From: Halomonas sp. KAO
Lineage (GTDB): Bacteria > Pseudomonadota > Gammaproteobacteria > Pseudomonadales > Halomonadaceae
Assembly: GCF_015595025.1 (NCBI RefSeq)
Contig: NZ_JADNRL010000010.1
Coordinates: 109,702 to 173,701 of the forward strand
DNA: 64,000 nucleotides
Direction: 5' to 3'
The notes beneath the pieces were generated by a model. The model made no database searches. It saw nothing but the letters and a program-made list of their open reading frames with translations, and was not told where the DNA came from. Made by a program: the position numbers and the translations under genes. The first letter of the stretch is position 1; each line of letters opens with the position of its first letter. This document shows, one piece after another, positions 47,373 through 60,072 of the stretch.

Positions 47373-48313
47373 GCCTGCCCGCCGCCGAGATGCGCCAGCA
47401 CACCCCGCGAGACCTCCACGCCTACGGCCGGCGCTACGGGCTCGACTATCGGGTGCCGGGCCTCTCGCCCCGGACCGAGGCGCCGGTGGTGCGTGGGGTG
47501 GTGCGCGAATTCACGCCGCACCCAGGCATGCAGCTGGTCGCCTCCGACGTGGAGGTGCTGCATCGCTATGAATCCTACTCCCGGGCGGCCTCGCCGATGT
47601 CCATTATCGTGATGCTGGAGGGCCAGGCCGAGGTGGCGTTGGAAAACGAATGCCCGCTCACCCTCACCGCCGGCATGGCGCTAAGCCTGCGGCTCGAGGC
47701 CGACCGCGGCCTGGCCGCCTTCCAGCCCGCCGGCCAGCGCCTGCGCGCCCTGACCCTGAGCCTCGACGACGCCTGCCTGGCTCGGCTGGGCATGAGCGCC
47801 CCGTCGCCTGCCGCCTCCCACCTGCGTGCCTGGCAACTACCCGAGCCGCTACGCCAAGGCCTCGAGCAGGCCCTGACCGCGCCGCTGCCGGGCCAAGCCC
47901 AGCGCCTGCTGCTCGGGGGGCTAAGCCTGCAGCTGCTGGCCCACGGCGGTCGTGTCGACGACCCGACACCGTCCCCGGCCCCCACGCTGGCGCCCCAGGA
48001 ACACCAGCGCCTGGAGCGGGTCCGCGACACCCTGCGTCACGACCCCGCCGGCGAACATCGTCTGGAGGCGCTGGCCGAACTGGCCGCCATGAGCCCCGCC
48101 AGCCTGAGGCGCAAGTTCCGCGCCGCCTACGGCCGCTCGGTGTTCGACTACCTGCGCGAGTGCCGGCTGAGCCTGGCCCACGACTATCTGCGCCAGGGCC
48201 ATAGCGTGCAGCAGGCCGCCCACTTCTGCGGCTACCGCCACGCCAGCAACTTCGCCACCGCCTTCCGCCGTCGCTTCGGCCATGCGCCGAGTTCCCTCTA
48301 TCGAACAGGTTAA
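47369..48313 (+). CDS. AraC-family regulator (PchR-like)
   Basis: 314 residues. The N-terminal half is a cupin-like sensor domain (about 1-200); the C-terminal AraC domain (about 215-314) has two helix-turn-helix motifs: LEALAELAAMSPASLRRKFR and VQQAAHFCGYRHASNFATAF. Regulators of this type beside siderophore receptors (PchR, AlcR) bind the ferric siderophore and activate receptor and uptake genes. By inference it activates the receptor gene that follows. ATGA overlap with fhuF. Confidence 0.88.
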   Translation: MSLPAAEMRQHTPRDLHAYGRRYGLDYRVPGLSPRTEAPVVRGVVREFTPHPGMQLVASDVEVLHRYESYSRAASPMSIIVMLEGQAEVALENECPLTLTAGMALSLRLEADRGLAAFQPAGQRLRALTLSLDDACLARLGMSAPSPAASHLRAWQLPEPLRQGLEQALTAPLPGQAQRLLLGGLSLQLLAHGGRVDDPTPSPAPTLAPQEHQRLERVRDTLRHDPAGEHRLEALAELAAMSPASLRRKFRAAYGRSVFDYLRECRLSLAHDYLRQGHSVQQAAHFCGYRHASNFATAFRRRFGHAPSSLYRTG

Positions 48314-48368
48314 GCGCTGCGCATAGCGGCGTGCGCATTGCGCAAACCTATGCCGCCCAACAAACAGC

Positions 48369-48387
48369 AATAATTCTCATTACTCAG
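48369..48387 (+). promoter_or_regulatory. Candidate Fur site before the receptor
   Basis: AATAATTCTCATTACTC fits three degenerate Fur hexamers (NATWAT-like) rather than a full palindrome. It lies 28 bases before the receptor ATG. Confidence 0.35.
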
Positions 48388-48414
48388 CTATATCTCAATC
48401 CCACAGGACCTCCC

Positions 48415-50496
48415 ATGCTCACACCACGCCCCCTGGCGCTGGCGGTCGCGATTGCTGCCTCAGGTACCGCGCTCACCGCCCAGGCCGACCAGACCGAGAC
48501 CCTTGCGCCGCTCACCGTCACCGCCCAGGCGGCCACCAAGACCGAGACGCCGTTCAACGAGACGCCGCAGTCAATCTCGGTTATCGAGAGCGAGGAGTGG
48601 GAGGCGCGAGGTGCCGAGACGGTGCAGCGCGCCGCCGACTACACGCCGGGCGTCTACACCAACCAGGTCGGCGCCTCCAACCGCTACGACTACCTGGTGC
48701 TACGCGGCTTCACCGACGGCAGCGTCAGCAACACCTTCCTCGACGGTCTCAAGGTGATGAGCGACGGCGGCTCCTTCAGCTCGCTGGTCATTGACCCGTA
48801 TTTCCTCGAGCGCATCGAGGTGGTCAAGGGCCCGGCCTCGGTGCTCTATGGCCGCGCCTCCCCGGGCGGCCTGGTGGCCCAGACCAGCAAGCGCCCCGAA
48901 TTCGAGCGCAGCGGCGAGCTGCGCCTGGGCGCGGGCAACAACGCCCAGCGCAGCGCCGCCTTCGACCTCACCGGCCCGCTGGATGACGAGCGTCGCCTCG
49001 CCTTCCGCCTGACCGGCCTGGCCCGGGCCGCCGACACCCAGTTCAGCCCGGTGGAAGAGGAACGCTACGCCTTCGCTCCCCAGCTGAGCTGGGACATCAC
49101 CGACGCCACCAGCCTCACCCTGCACGCCTACCTGCACAAGGATCCGGAAGGCGGCTACCATGCGGGCCTGCCCTTCGAAGGCACGGTGAAAGGTCGCAAT
49201 GGCCGTCGCATCACCAATACCTTCTTCGAGGGCGAGGAGGACTTCGACACGTTCGAGCGCGAGCAGACCATGCTGGGCTACGAGCTGGAGCACCGCTTCA
49301 ACGACGCCCTGACTAGCCGCCAGACGCTGCGCTACACCGAGTCCGATGTCGAGCTGGAGCAGGTCTATGCCTTCGGCTGGGCCAGCGACACCGAGCTCAA
49401 CCGCTACTTCTCAAGCGGCGACGAGTCGCTCGAGGCCCTGGCGGTGGACAACCAGCTCGAGGGCCGCCTCACTACCGGGGCCGCCGAGCATACCCTGCTG
49501 GCCGGTGTCGACTACCAGCAGCGCGATAATGACGTCGTCTGGGGCTCCGGAGCCTTTCCCGCCATCGATGCCTTCGACCCGCAGTACGGCGGCGAGCCCA
49601 CCGCCTTCTATCCGGACGTGCGCAAGAAACGCGAGCTGGAGCAGACCGGCGTCTACCTCCAGGACCAGCTGGCGCTGGGCAACTGGCGGTTGAACCTGGG
49701 CGGCCGCCACGACTGGGTGGATATCAGCAACACCGACCGCGACAGCGGCATCGAGAGCACGCTGGACGACACCCAGTTCAGCGGCCGCGCCGGGGTGCTC
49801 TACCTGTTCGACAATGGCCTGGCGCCTTATGCCAGCTATACCACCTCCTTTAGCCCCAACTCCGCGGTCGACCAGAACGGCGATTTGATCGAGCCTTCCC
49901 AGGGCGAACAGGTGGAAACGGGCCTGAAGTTCCAGCCGGCCGGCAGCCAGGATCGCTACAGCGTGGCCCTCTTCCATATCACCCAGGAGAACCTGGCCAC
50001 CAAGCGCGCCAGCGAGACCTTCTTCCGCGCCACCGGCGAGATCGAGTCCCAGGGCGTCGAGCTGGAGAGCCATACCCAGCTGACCGAGAACCTGTATCTG
50101 CAGGCCGGCTATACCTACACCGACGTGACCCTCGAGAAGACCGACGGTGCCAACGAGGGCAATACCGACAACTGGGTGCCACGCCACCAGGCCTCGCTGT
50201 GGGGCCGGTACCGCTTCCAGCAGGGTGGGCTCACTGGCCTGGAGGCAGGCCTCGGGGTGCGCTACTACGCCGACATCTACGCCGACGAGGCCAATACCGA
50301 AAAGGTGCCCGACTACACCCTGGTCGACGCCACCCTGGGCTACGACCTGGCCGAGGTGGGTCTCGAGGGGGTCTCCGCGCGGCTCAACGTCAGCAACCTG
50401 CTCGACGAGGACTATGTCGCCGGCTGCAGCGACATCAACTTCTGCTACTTCGGCGCCGAACGCAGCGTCAAGGCGACGGTCAGCTACAACTTCTGA
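48415..50496 (+). CDS. TonB-dependent siderophore receptor (FhuA-like)
   Basis: 693 residues with signal peptide (about 1-23, AQA). A TonB box-like segment ETLAPLTVTAQ follows, then the plug domain (TPQSISVI, about 45-170) with VLYGRASPGG, then the 22-strand barrel ending in YNF (C-terminal Phe). The motif CSDINFCYFGAERSV near the end is common in FhuA/FcuA-like ferric hydroxamate receptors. Neighbours fhuCDB and fhuF support a hydroxamate substrate, although the precise siderophore is unknown. AGGA lies upstream of the ATG. Confidence 0.9.
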   Translation: MLTPRPLALAVAIAASGTALTAQADQTETLAPLTVTAQAATKTETPFNETPQSISVIESEEWEARGAETVQRAADYTPGVYTNQVGASNRYDYLVLRGFTDGSVSNTFLDGLKVMSDGGSFSSLVIDPYFLERIEVVKGPASVLYGRASPGGLVAQTSKRPEFERSGELRLGAGNNAQRSAAFDLTGPLDDERRLAFRLTGLARAADTQFSPVEEERYAFAPQLSWDITDATSLTLHAYLHKDPEGGYHAGLPFEGTVKGRNGRRITNTFFEGEEDFDTFEREQTMLGYELEHRFNDALTSRQTLRYTESDVELEQVYAFGWASDTELNRYFSSGDESLEALAVDNQLEGRLTTGAAEHTLLAGVDYQQRDNDVVWGSGAFPAIDAFDPQYGGEPTAFYPDVRKKRELEQTGVYLQDQLALGNWRLNLGGRHDWVDISNTDRDSGIESTLDDTQFSGRAGVLYLFDNGLAPYASYTTSFSPNSAVDQNGDLIEPSQGEQVETGLKFQPAGSQDRYSVALFHITQENLATKRASETFFRATGEIESQGVELESHTQLTENLYLQAGYTYTDVTLEKTDGANEGNTDNWVPRHQASLWGRYRFQQGGLTGLEAGLGVRYYADIYADEANTEKVPDYTLVDATLGYDLAEVGLEGVSARLNVSNLLDEDYVAGCSDINFCYFGAERSVKATVSYNF

Positions 50497-50554
50497 CCCG
50501 GCCACCGCGACTCTCATTCACGATCACCGGTCCAAACGAGGAGGAGATGCTCCC

Positions 50555-51322
50555 ATGATCGAAACGCGCGCCGCCTCCTTCGAGATCAACGGCCAGTGCC
50601 TGCTGCATCCCCTCGACCTGACCTTTGCGGAGGGTCGTATCCACGGCCTGATCGGCCACAATGGCTCGGGCAAGTCGACCCTGCTCAAGCTGCTGGCCCG
50701 CCAGCAGGTCGCCACTCGGGGCGAGCTTCGGCTGGACGGCAAGCCGATGCCGTCCTGGGGGCATCGCGCCTTCGCCCGTCGGGTCGCCTACCTGCCTCAG
50801 CAGCTGCCCGCCTCCGATAACCTCACGGGGCGTGAGCTGGTGGGCTTCGGCCGCTACCCCTGGCGCGGTCTGCTGGGCCGCCACGGTCGCGATGACGAAG
50901 CCGCCGTCGACCGAGCCCTGGCGATGACCCACACCGAGCCCTTCGCCGACCGCCAGGTGGATACTCTCTCGGGCGGCGAGCGCCAGCGGGTCTGGCTGGC
51001 CATGCTGCTCGCCCAGGGCAGCCGCTTTCTGCTGCTCGACGAACCCCTGGCGGCGCTGGATGTCGCCCACCAGGTGGAGGTACTGGCGCTGATTCGTCGG
51101 CTATGCCAGGAGCTCGGCCTCGGGGTGGTCATCGTACTTCATGATATCAATATGGCGTCACGCTACTGCGACCGCCTGGTAGCCCTGCACGGCGGCCGCC
51201 TGCTGGCCCAGGGCACGCCCGAGGAGATAATGAACGGCCAGACCCTCCAGGCCATCTACGGCATTCCCATGCACGTCATGGCCCACCCCTGTGGCGAACA
51301 CCGCGTCGCCATCGCCCACTAG
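50555..51322 (+). CDS. fhuC: Ferric siderophore ABC transporter ATP-binding protein
   Basis: 255 residues. Walker A GHNGSGKSTLLKLL, Q-loop PQQLP, signature LSGGERQRVWLAML, Walker B FLLLDEPLAALD and H-loop LHDINMA are intact. It powers import through the FhuB permease. GAGGAGG lies just upstream of the ATG at 50555. Follows the receptor by 58 bases. Confidence 0.93.
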   Translation: MIETRAASFEINGQCLLHPLDLTFAEGRIHGLIGHNGSGKSTLLKLLARQQVATRGELRLDGKPMPSWGHRAFARRVAYLPQQLPASDNLTGRELVGFGRYPWRGLLGRHGRDDEAAVDRALAMTHTEPFADRQVDTLSGGERQRVWLAMLLAQGSRFLLLDEPLAALDVAHQVEVLALIRRLCQELGLGVVIVLHDINMASRYCDRLVALHGGRLLAQGTPEEIMNGQTLQAIYGIPMHVMAHPCGEHRVAIAH

Positions 51323-51339
51323 TCACGCTGCCCCTGACC

Positions 51340-52233
51340 ATGGAGCTCGCCGTGTTTTCCGGATCGCCCCGCCCTCGACGCGCCCTGATATGGCTCGCCG
51401 GCCTGGTTGCCGCGCTTATCGCCGCCGCGGCCCCGGCCGATACGCCGCGCCTCGCCACCCTCGACTGGACCCTGGCCGAGACGCTGGTCGCCCTCGGCGC
51501 GCCGCCCGGGGCGGTCGCCCAGGTCGAGGCCTACCACGCCTGGGTGGGCGAACCCGTCCTGCCCGACGCAACGGTCGACCTGGGCCTGCGCAGCCAGCCC
51601 AACCTCGAACTGCTGGCGAGCCTGGCACCGGAGCGCATCCTGATCTCGTCGATGTTCGCCAACCTCGCGCCGCGTCTCGAGCGCATCGCCCCGGTCGAGA
51701 CCCTGCCACTCTACCGTCCAGGGCGCGACACCTGGACGGAGATGCGCGAGTTGACCCGCTCGCTCGGCCATCTGGTCGATCGCCCCGCGGCGGCGACCCG
51801 GCTGATCGAAGAGACAGAGGCCCGCCTCGACGCCCTGCGCCAGCGAGTCGATGACACGACCCCGCCGCTGGTGGTCATTCAGTTTATGGATAGCCGCCAC
51901 GTGCGGGTGTTCGGCGAGAATGGCCTCTACCAGGCGGTGCTCGATCGTCTGGCGCTCGACAACGCTTGGCAGGGGCCCACCAACACCTGGGGCTTCTCGC
52001 TGGTGGGCATCGAGGCTTTGTCCGGCCTCGATGCCCGGCTGGTGGTGGTGGAGCCCTATCCGGCCGGGGTCCGCGAGCGCCTAGACGACGGCGGCCTCTG
52101 GGATCACCTTATCGAGGCGAGCCGAAGGGTACCCATCGTGCTGCCGCCGACCTGGAGCTTCGGCGCCCTGCCCTCGGCCGAGCGTTTCGCCAAACAACTG
52201 GTGAGTGCCCTGGAGTCCGACGATGACGCCTGA
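51340..52233 (+). CDS. fhuD: Periplasmic ferric siderophore-binding protein
   Basis: 297 residues with an N-terminal signal (about 1-32). The fold is class III binding protein: [19 protein letters not shown] is the FhuD-type first strand; the C-lobe contains [11 protein letters not shown]. It passes ferric hydroxamate from receptor to FhuB. A GTG at 51352 has GGAG six bases upstream and could be the true start; the ATG at 51340 lacks one. Overlaps fhuB by 11 bases. Confidence 0.9.
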   Translation: MELAVFSGSPRPRRALIWLAGLVAALIAAAAPADTPRLATLDWTLAETLVALGAPPGAVAQVEAYHAWVGEPVLPDATVDLGLRSQPNLELLASLAPERILISSMFANLAPRLERIAPVETLPLYRPGRDTWTEMRELTRSLGHLVDRPAAATRLIEETEARLDALRQRVDDTTPPLVVIQFMDSRHVRVFGENGLYQAVLDRLALDNAWQGPTNTWGFSLVGIEALSGLDARLVVVEPYPAGVRERLDDGGLWDHLIEASRRVPIVLPPTWSFGALPSAERFAKQLVSALESDDDA

Positions 52234-54235
52234 TGCCCTCGCCTCCCACGGCACCTGGCGCCTCCGGCTGACGCCGATGGCACTCTGCCTGCCGCTCGCC
52301 CTCGGCGTGCTGGCCCTCGCCCTTGACCATCTGCTCTCCGGTCCCGGCGTGGGTGCCGGGTTAGCCGCACTGCTCGAGCCCGCGGCGACGGATGAGGCCG
52401 CCTCAGGCTTGGTCCTGCACTACGCCTGGTGGCCGCGACTCGCCATGGCGCTGCTCGCCGGCGGCGGCCTGGCGCTCGCCGGCGTACTGATGCAGCAGGT
52501 GCTGCGCAACCCGCTGGCTGCGCCCACCACCCTGGGAGTGGCCAGCGGCGCCAACCTGGCGCTGATGGCCGCCTCGCTGATGGTCCCGGGCCTGCTGGGG
52601 CTGGGGCGGGAGTGGGTGGCGCTGGCCGGCGGCGGCCTGACCATGGGCCTGGTGTTCGCCCTGGCCTGGCGGCGCGGCCTGGCGCCGGTGGTGGTGGTGC
52701 TCGGCGGCCTGGTGGTCAACCTCTACTTCGGGGCGCTCTCCATGGTGCTGCTGCTCTTCCATCAGGAGGAGCTCAAGGGGCTGCTCATCTGGGGGGCGGG
52801 GTCGCTTTCCCAGAACGGCTGGCAGGACGTCGCCTTCCTGGCGCCGCGACTGGCGGCCGGCGGCCTGCTCGCCTGGCTGCTGCTGCGCCCCCTGGCGGTG
52901 CTCGCCCTCGACGAGGCCGGCGCGCGCAGCCTCGGCGTCTCGCTCAAGCATCTGCGCCTCGCCGGCCTGGGCCTCGCGGTCTTTCTTACCGGCTGCGTGG
53001 TGAGCGTGGTGGGGATCGTCGGCTTCATCGGCCTCGCCGCGCCTAACATCGTGCGCCTGGCCGGGGCACGGCGCCTGGGCGCTCGGCTCGCCTGGTCGAC
53101 GCTGCTCGGCGCCCTGCTGCTGGCCGCCACCGACCTGGCGCTGCAGCGCGTCTCGGGCCACCTGCCGACCCTGATTCCCACCGGCGCCACCACCGCGGCC
53201 CTGGGCGCACCGCTGCTGCTGTGGCTGATTCCGCGACTGCGCCTGACCGGCGAAACGCCCCCTCGCGAGGCCCGCGCGCTCGGTCGGCGTCATCCAGCAC
53301 CCGTTCGACTGGCCGGCGGGCTCGCCATCGCCCTGCTGGGCGTGGGCGCGGTCGCGGTGCTGGCCGGCCAGGGCGCCAACGGCTGGCAGTGGGCCGCCCC
53401 CGGCGACTGGCACGTGCTGCAGTGGCGAGCCCCCCGGGCACTGGCCGCCGCCGGCTGCGGGGTGATGCTGGCTATCGCCGGCACCCTGATCCAGCGTCTG
53501 ACCGCCAACCCCATGGCCAGCCCCGAGGTGCTGGGCATCAGCGGCGGCAGCGCCATCGCCCTGATGGGCGCCATCTTCCTGCTGCCCGCCCCGAGCAACC
53601 TGACCCTGGTGGCCGCCGGCACTCTGGGGGCGCTGGCCAGCCTGGCGGTGCTGGTGGGCCTCAACCGCAAGAGCGGCTTCCAGCCGGAACGACTGCTGCT
53701 GACCGGCGTGGCGATCACCGCCCTGTTCGAGGCGGTCAAGGGCGTGGTGCTGGCCGGCGGCGACCCCCGCGGCCAGCAGGTGATCGCCTGGCTCTCCGGC
53801 TCCACCTACTACGTCGACCCGACCAGCGCGCTAGTGGTGGCCTCCGCGGCGCTGCTGTTGGTCCTGGTCGCCGCACCGCTGGCTCGCTGGTTGGATATCC
53901 TGCCGCTGGGGGCCGCCACGTCCCGGGCACTCGGCATCGGCCTGAAGCGCTCACGCCTGCTGCTGTTGCTGCTGGTAGCCCTGCTCACCGCCGCCGCCAC
54001 CCTGGTGGTTGGCCCGCTCTCCTTCGTCGGCCTGCTCGCTCCCCACCTGGCCCGCCTGCTGGGCTTTTCCCGGGCGAACATGCACCTGCTGGGCGCAGCC
54101 CTGGCCGGTGCTTTGCTGATGGTGCTGGCCGACTGGATCGGCCGTCAATGGCTGTTCCCCGAGGAGATTCCCGCCGGTATCGTCGCCTCACTGCTTGGCG
54201 GCGCCTATTTCATGTGGGGGATGCGGCGGCTCTAG
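52223..54235 (+). CDS. fhuB: Ferric hydroxamate ABC permease FhuB (fused double)
   Basis: 670 residues, two fused FecCD permease halves of about 330 residues each. Each half has the conserved gate-coupling motifs: [11 protein letters not shown] and [20 protein letters not shown] in the first; [13 protein letters not shown] and [17 protein letters not shown] in the second. The fused arrangement is specific to FhuB. About 18-20 membrane helices. GGAG precedes the start at 52223, within the fhuD end. It transports ferric hydroxamates into the cytoplasm. Confidence 0.95.
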   Translation: MTPDALASHGTWRLRLTPMALCLPLALGVLALALDHLLSGPGVGAGLAALLEPAATDEAASGLVLHYAWWPRLAMALLAGGGLALAGVLMQQVLRNPLAAPTTLGVASGANLALMAASLMVPGLLGLGREWVALAGGGLTMGLVFALAWRRGLAPVVVVLGGLVVNLYFGALSMVLLLFHQEELKGLLIWGAGSLSQNGWQDVAFLAPRLAAGGLLAWLLLRPLAVLALDEAGARSLGVSLKHLRLAGLGLAVFLTGCVVSVVGIVGFIGLAAPNIVRLAGARRLGARLAWSTLLGALLLAATDLALQRVSGHLPTLIPTGATTAALGAPLLLWLIPRLRLTGETPPREARALGRRHPAPVRLAGGLAIALLGVGAVAVLAGQGANGWQWAAPGDWHVLQWRAPRALAAAGCGVMLAIAGTLIQRLTANPMASPEVLGISGGSAIALMGAIFLLPAPSNLTLVAAGTLGALASLAVLVGLNRKSGFQPERLLLTGVAITALFEAVKGVVLAGGDPRGQQVIAWLSGSTYYVDPTSALVVASAALLLVLVAAPLARWLDILPLGAATSRALGIGLKRSRLLLLLLVALLTAAATLVVGPLSFVGLLAPHLARLLGFSRANMHLLGAALAGALLMVLADWIGRQWLFPEEIPAGIVASLLGGAYFMWGMRRL

Positions 54236-54356
54236 CGCCGCTTCGCTGGACCGATATCAATGGCAAGCGCGGGCCTTGCTGGAGCCTGCGACAGTCTCAC
54301 ACAAGAAACGGCCCAGCCTAACGTCAGCTTGACAGGACCCTCACACCCAAAGAGAA

Positions 54357-54371
54357 TGATAATTAATATCA
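54357..54371. promoter_or_regulatory. Fur box before the small orphan gene
   Basis: TGATAATTAATATCA matches the 7-1-7 palindrome with one mismatch. It lies 18 bases before the 54389 start, so it likely overlaps the promoter and represses this gene in iron. Confidence 0.7.
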
Positions 54372-54388
54372 AACAAGAGTTGTCCATC

Positions 54389-54781
54389 ATGTCAGCCTCT
54401 TCCCTGCTCCGCTACCACTGCATCTTTTTGGAGGTCTCCTTTCGGGAACTCCTGGAGCGGGTAAGTGCACAGACGCAGGGTGATGATACGCCTTGCTGGC
54501 TGGATTCCCGTACCCTCACCCTGCTCACCAGCGAACTGGAGCGCTGCCGTCGCGATGCCCAGGGGGCTCCCGACGTGGCCGAATCACTGGGCACGGCGGT
54601 CTATCACGCCGGGCTGCTGATGGCGCAGTGCCCGGGTGCCCTCGGCAAGCGCCTCTGTCAGCACCACCTGCAGGCCATCCGAAAGCCGCTGCAGGAGACC
54701 ATTGCCAGGCTGGAGGGGCGCCAGGCCCGCTCACAGCCGGGTCCGATGCAGCGGCTGCGCTACTGGCTCAGCGTCGGGTAA
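54389..54781 (+). CDS. Small iron-regulated protein of unknown function
   Basis: 130 residues, cytoplasmic by appearance, no signal peptide or membrane helix. Predicted all-alpha: LLRYHCIFLEVSFRELLERV, then RTLTLLTSELERCRR, then SLGTAVYHAGLLMAQC, then HHLQAIRKPLQETIARLE. Six Cys or His residues are spread along it. A strong Fur-like palindrome directly upstream and position after fhuB imply expression under iron limitation. An in-frame ATG at 54356 touches the Fur box and is less likely. No family recognised; could be an iron-sparing or heme/iron-handling factor. Confidence 0.7.
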   Translation: MSASSLLRYHCIFLEVSFRELLERVSAQTQGDDTPCWLDSRTLTLLTSELERCRRDAQGAPDVAESLGTAVYHAGLLMAQCPGALGKRLCQHHLQAIRKPLQETIARLEGRQARSQPGPMQRLRYWLSVG

Positions 54782-54877
54782 GTCACGCTCTCGAAAGACC
54801 TCCGAGGCACACCGTTATCCGGCCAGCCGCGGGAGATAGCCCCACCCCTCCAACCCAGGAAGAGCTAGGCAGTCGCG

Positions 54878-58012
<3,135 letters not shown>

Positions 58013-58031
<19 letters not shown>

Positions 58032-58444
58032 AACTCTCTCACTCCCTTGCGAACCCGGGTCACGTCATCGTCCGTGCCCAGCAACTCGAATCGATAGAGC
58101 AGGGGAACACCGCACTTCTCGGCGATGATGCGCCCTGCCAGTCCATAGGCGGCGCCAAAACAGGTATTGCCAGCGGCGATCACGCCCTTCAGCAGCGCCC
58201 GGTTGTCGGAATCGTTGAGAAAACGGATCACCGGCGCCGGCACCGCCCCCTTCGTCTCACCACCGCCATAGGTAGGCGTCACCAGCACGAAGGGACGTGT
58301 TGCCGACAGAGCCTGGGCACCCCGCTCAAGAGGAATGCGCCGGGCCGGCAGCTCCAGTTTCTGAATAAAGCGATGGGTGTTGCCGGAGCGTGTCGAAAAA
58401 TAGATCAGTTCCGGCGGCACACCCTCCAACGGTGCCTCGCTCAT
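58013..58444 (-). CDS. nrdI: NrdI flavodoxin-like maturation protein
   Basis: 143 residues. [19 protein letters not shown] gives the FMN phosphate loop, and [27 protein letters not shown] and [17 protein letters not shown] bind the flavin ring. NrdI supplies the oxidant to build the Mn-Tyr cofactor of NrdF. ATGA overlap with nrdH. Confidence 0.94.
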
Positions 58445-58668
58445 GCCGGCGTCAGGCCGCCGAGTCGGTCCGGGCGAAAACCGGACCAGTGCTCATCGCC
58501 GGCTACCACGACCGGCAGCTGGCGGTGCCCCAGTGCCATGACGCGATCGCGAGCCTCCGGATTCTGCTCCAGATCGATCAGGCGGTAATCGATTCCCCGG
58601 CGCTCCAGGGTGCGGCAGGTGGCCGTGCACTGCGGGCAGGCTGGACGGGTATAGACCTTGATCTCCAT
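58441..58668 (-). CDS. nrdH: Glutaredoxin-like NrdH
   Basis: 75 residues with the redox pair Cys11-Pro-Gln-Cys14 and a cis-Pro in RQLPVVV; ends with [12 protein letters not shown], typical of NrdH. It delivers electrons from thioredoxin reductase to NrdE. First gene of the nrdHIEF operon, preceded by the NrdR boxes. Confidence 0.94.
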   Translation of the reverse strand: MEIKVYTRPACPQCTATCRTLERRGIDYRLIDLEQNPEARDRVMALGHRQLPVVVAGDEHWSGFRPDRLGGLTPA

Positions 58669-58689
58669 GGCGACACTCCCTGAGGAAGG

Positions 58690-58767
58690 AAACTATATAT
58701 GGTGATTTCGATGGCAAGGATACACCATATATAGAAACTGTCACCCTTGAAATACCATATGTTGTGT
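58690..58767. promoter_or_regulatory. Three NrdR-box-like sites upstream of nrdHIEF
   Basis: 16-bp matches to acaCwATATaTwGtgt: 58690-58705 (AAACTATATATGGTGA), 58722-58737 (ACACCATATATAGAAA) and 58752-58767 (ATACCATATGTTGTGT). Starts are 32 and 30 bases apart, about three helical turns, so all sites face one side. NrdR binds pairs of such boxes to repress nrd genes when dATP is high. Confidence 0.75.
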
Positions 58768-58815
58768 TATATGGAGATATCAAACACAAGTGACTAACAG
58801 ACTCGATAGCGCCTC

Positions 58816-58872
58816 GGGTGGCAAGGAATGGGTGACGAGGAGTGGGTGGCAAGGAATAAAGGACGAGGAGTG
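58816..58872. repeat. Purine-rich 28-bp tandem repeat
   Basis: GGGTGGCAAGGAAT occurs at 58816-58829 and 58844-58857, each followed by GACGAGGAGTG (58834-58844 and 58862-58872); the following 60 bases continue as degenerate GAG/GGA-rich sequence. No gene. It fills the space between nrdH and sodA. Confidence 0.7.
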
Positions 58873-58977
58873 AGGGGCGAGAGGCATAGCAAGGCCCACA
58901 AGGGCTCAAGGAGATAGAGAGATGAGAGTGATAGGGAGGCAGGGCGATACTCCTGCCCGGCAAGGTACCCATACAAC

Positions 58978-59006
58978 AGCGCCGCGACCCCAGGGGCCGC
59001 GGCGCT
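58978..59006 (-). terminator. Hairpin downstream of sodA
   Basis: AGCGCCGCG / CGCGGCGCT with an extended CCCC/GGGG interior, 26 bases after the sodA stop. T-run on the minus strand is weak (GTTGTAT). Confidence 0.6.
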
Positions 59007-59031
59007 ATTTGTCAGACCGGAAAGGGGTCGA

Positions 59032-59643
59032 TCAGGCAGTGGCAGCCTGGTAGCGACGCTCCACTTCATCCCAATCCACCACGTTGAAGAACGCGGCGAT
59101 ATAGTCCGGACGCTTGTTCTGGAACTTCAGGTAGTAGGCATGCTCCCACACGTCCAGCCCCAGCACCGGCGTGTTGCCGTTGGAGATCGGGCTGTCCTGG
59201 TTGAGGGAATTTTCCACCACCAGCTTCTTCGCGGGGGTCACGCTGAGCCATGCCCAGCCGCTGCCGAAGCGACCCAGGGCAGCCTTAGTAAAGGATTCCT
59301 TGAACGCCTCGAAGCCACCCAGCTCGCTCTCGATGGCCTCGCCTACCTTGCCCTTGGGCTGACCGCCACCATTGGGTGACATCATCTGCCAGAACATGGA
59401 GTGGTTCGAGTGGCCGCCACCGTTGTTGATGACCGCCTGACGCTTCTCAGCCGGCACCTTGTCCAGATCGGCAAGCAGCTCGTCGACCGGCACTTCTTCC
59501 AGACCGGTGCCCTCGAGGGCAGCGTTCAGGTTGTTGACGTAGGTCTGATGGTGACGGGAATGGTGGATCTCCATGGTCAACGCATCGATATGCGGCTCGA
59601 GCGCATCGTAGGCATACGGAAGGTCAGGGAGGGTATGTGCCAT
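59032..59643 (-). CDS. sodA: Superoxide dismutase, Mn type
   Basis: 203 residues. Metal ligands lie in [25 protein letters not shown] and [11 protein letters not shown]. GGHxNHS and the Gln in NQDSP are features of the manganese type; iron SODs carry Gln in the AAQxWNH position. It dismutates superoxide in the cytoplasm. AGGAG lies nine bases before the ATG. It fits the manganese-based NrdF next door. Confidence 0.93.
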   Translation of the reverse strand: MAHTLPDLPYAYDALEPHIDALTMEIHHSRHHQTYVNNLNAALEGTGLEEVPVDELLADLDKVPAEKRQAVINNGGGHSNHSMFWQMMSPNGGGQPKGKVGEAIESELGGFEAFKESFTKAALGRFGSGWAWLSVTPAKKLVVENSLNQDSPISNGNTPVLGLDVWEHAYYLKFQNKRPDYIAAFFNVVDWDEVERRYQAATA

Positions 59644-59715
59644 GTTGATCATCTCCTTTTGGTGGCTTTGCAGACACTGCAATTCTTGTCCTGCAATGAC
59701 TAGAGGTGCGGCCAT

Positions 59716-59826
59716 CGGTCGGTAACTTCAACCACCTCGACCAGATTTTTCTTGAGCAGCAGCTCCAGTACGTCGACTCACCCTACTCTAGACGATGTGA
59801 AGCCGTCCAGCAGGAGCCCCAGTAGC
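59716..59826. other. Intergenic region upstream of sodA
   Basis: The sodA leader lies on the minus strand in 59644-59826. No Fur box or other known operator is recognised here. Confidence 0.3.
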
Positions 59827-59858
59827 AAAACGCCGACTCCTAATGGAGCCGGCGTTTT
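59827..59858 (-). terminator. Terminator of the etfBA transcript
   Basis: A 14-bp stem with one mismatch (AAAACGCCGACTCC / GGAGCCGGCGTTTT), loop TAAT, with T-rich 3' arms in both directions. It lies beyond the duplicated etfA tails, 213 bases after the etfA stop. Confidence 0.8.
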
Positions 59859-59882
59859 ACCGAGTCGCTACAAGCAGAGTCT

Positions 59883-60072
59883 CAGAGCTTCTGCTCGAGG
59901 TCCGGCAGGGCGTCGAACAGGTCCCTCACCAGGCCGCAGCTCATCGAGAGCGCGACCTGGAAGATCACGATCGTTATCATAGCGTCTGCTCAAGCTCCGG
60001 CAGGGCTTCGAACAGGTCAGCCACCAGGCCGCAGCTCATTGAGGGCGCGACCTGGAAGATCACGATCGTTAT
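59883..60072 (-). pseudogene. Two tandem copies of the etfA 3' end
   Basis: Two 95-bp units (59883-59977 and 59978-60072) follow the etfA stop and repeat its last codons. Unit 2 reads [20 protein letters not shown] then ELEQTL and a stop; unit 1 reads FQVALSMSCGLVRDLFDALP then DLEQKL and a stop. True etfA reads [17 protein letters not shown] then ELEQKL. Each unit starts with TGATAACGATCGTGATC, which adds a stop, so none is joined to the coding frame. Confidence 0.9.
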
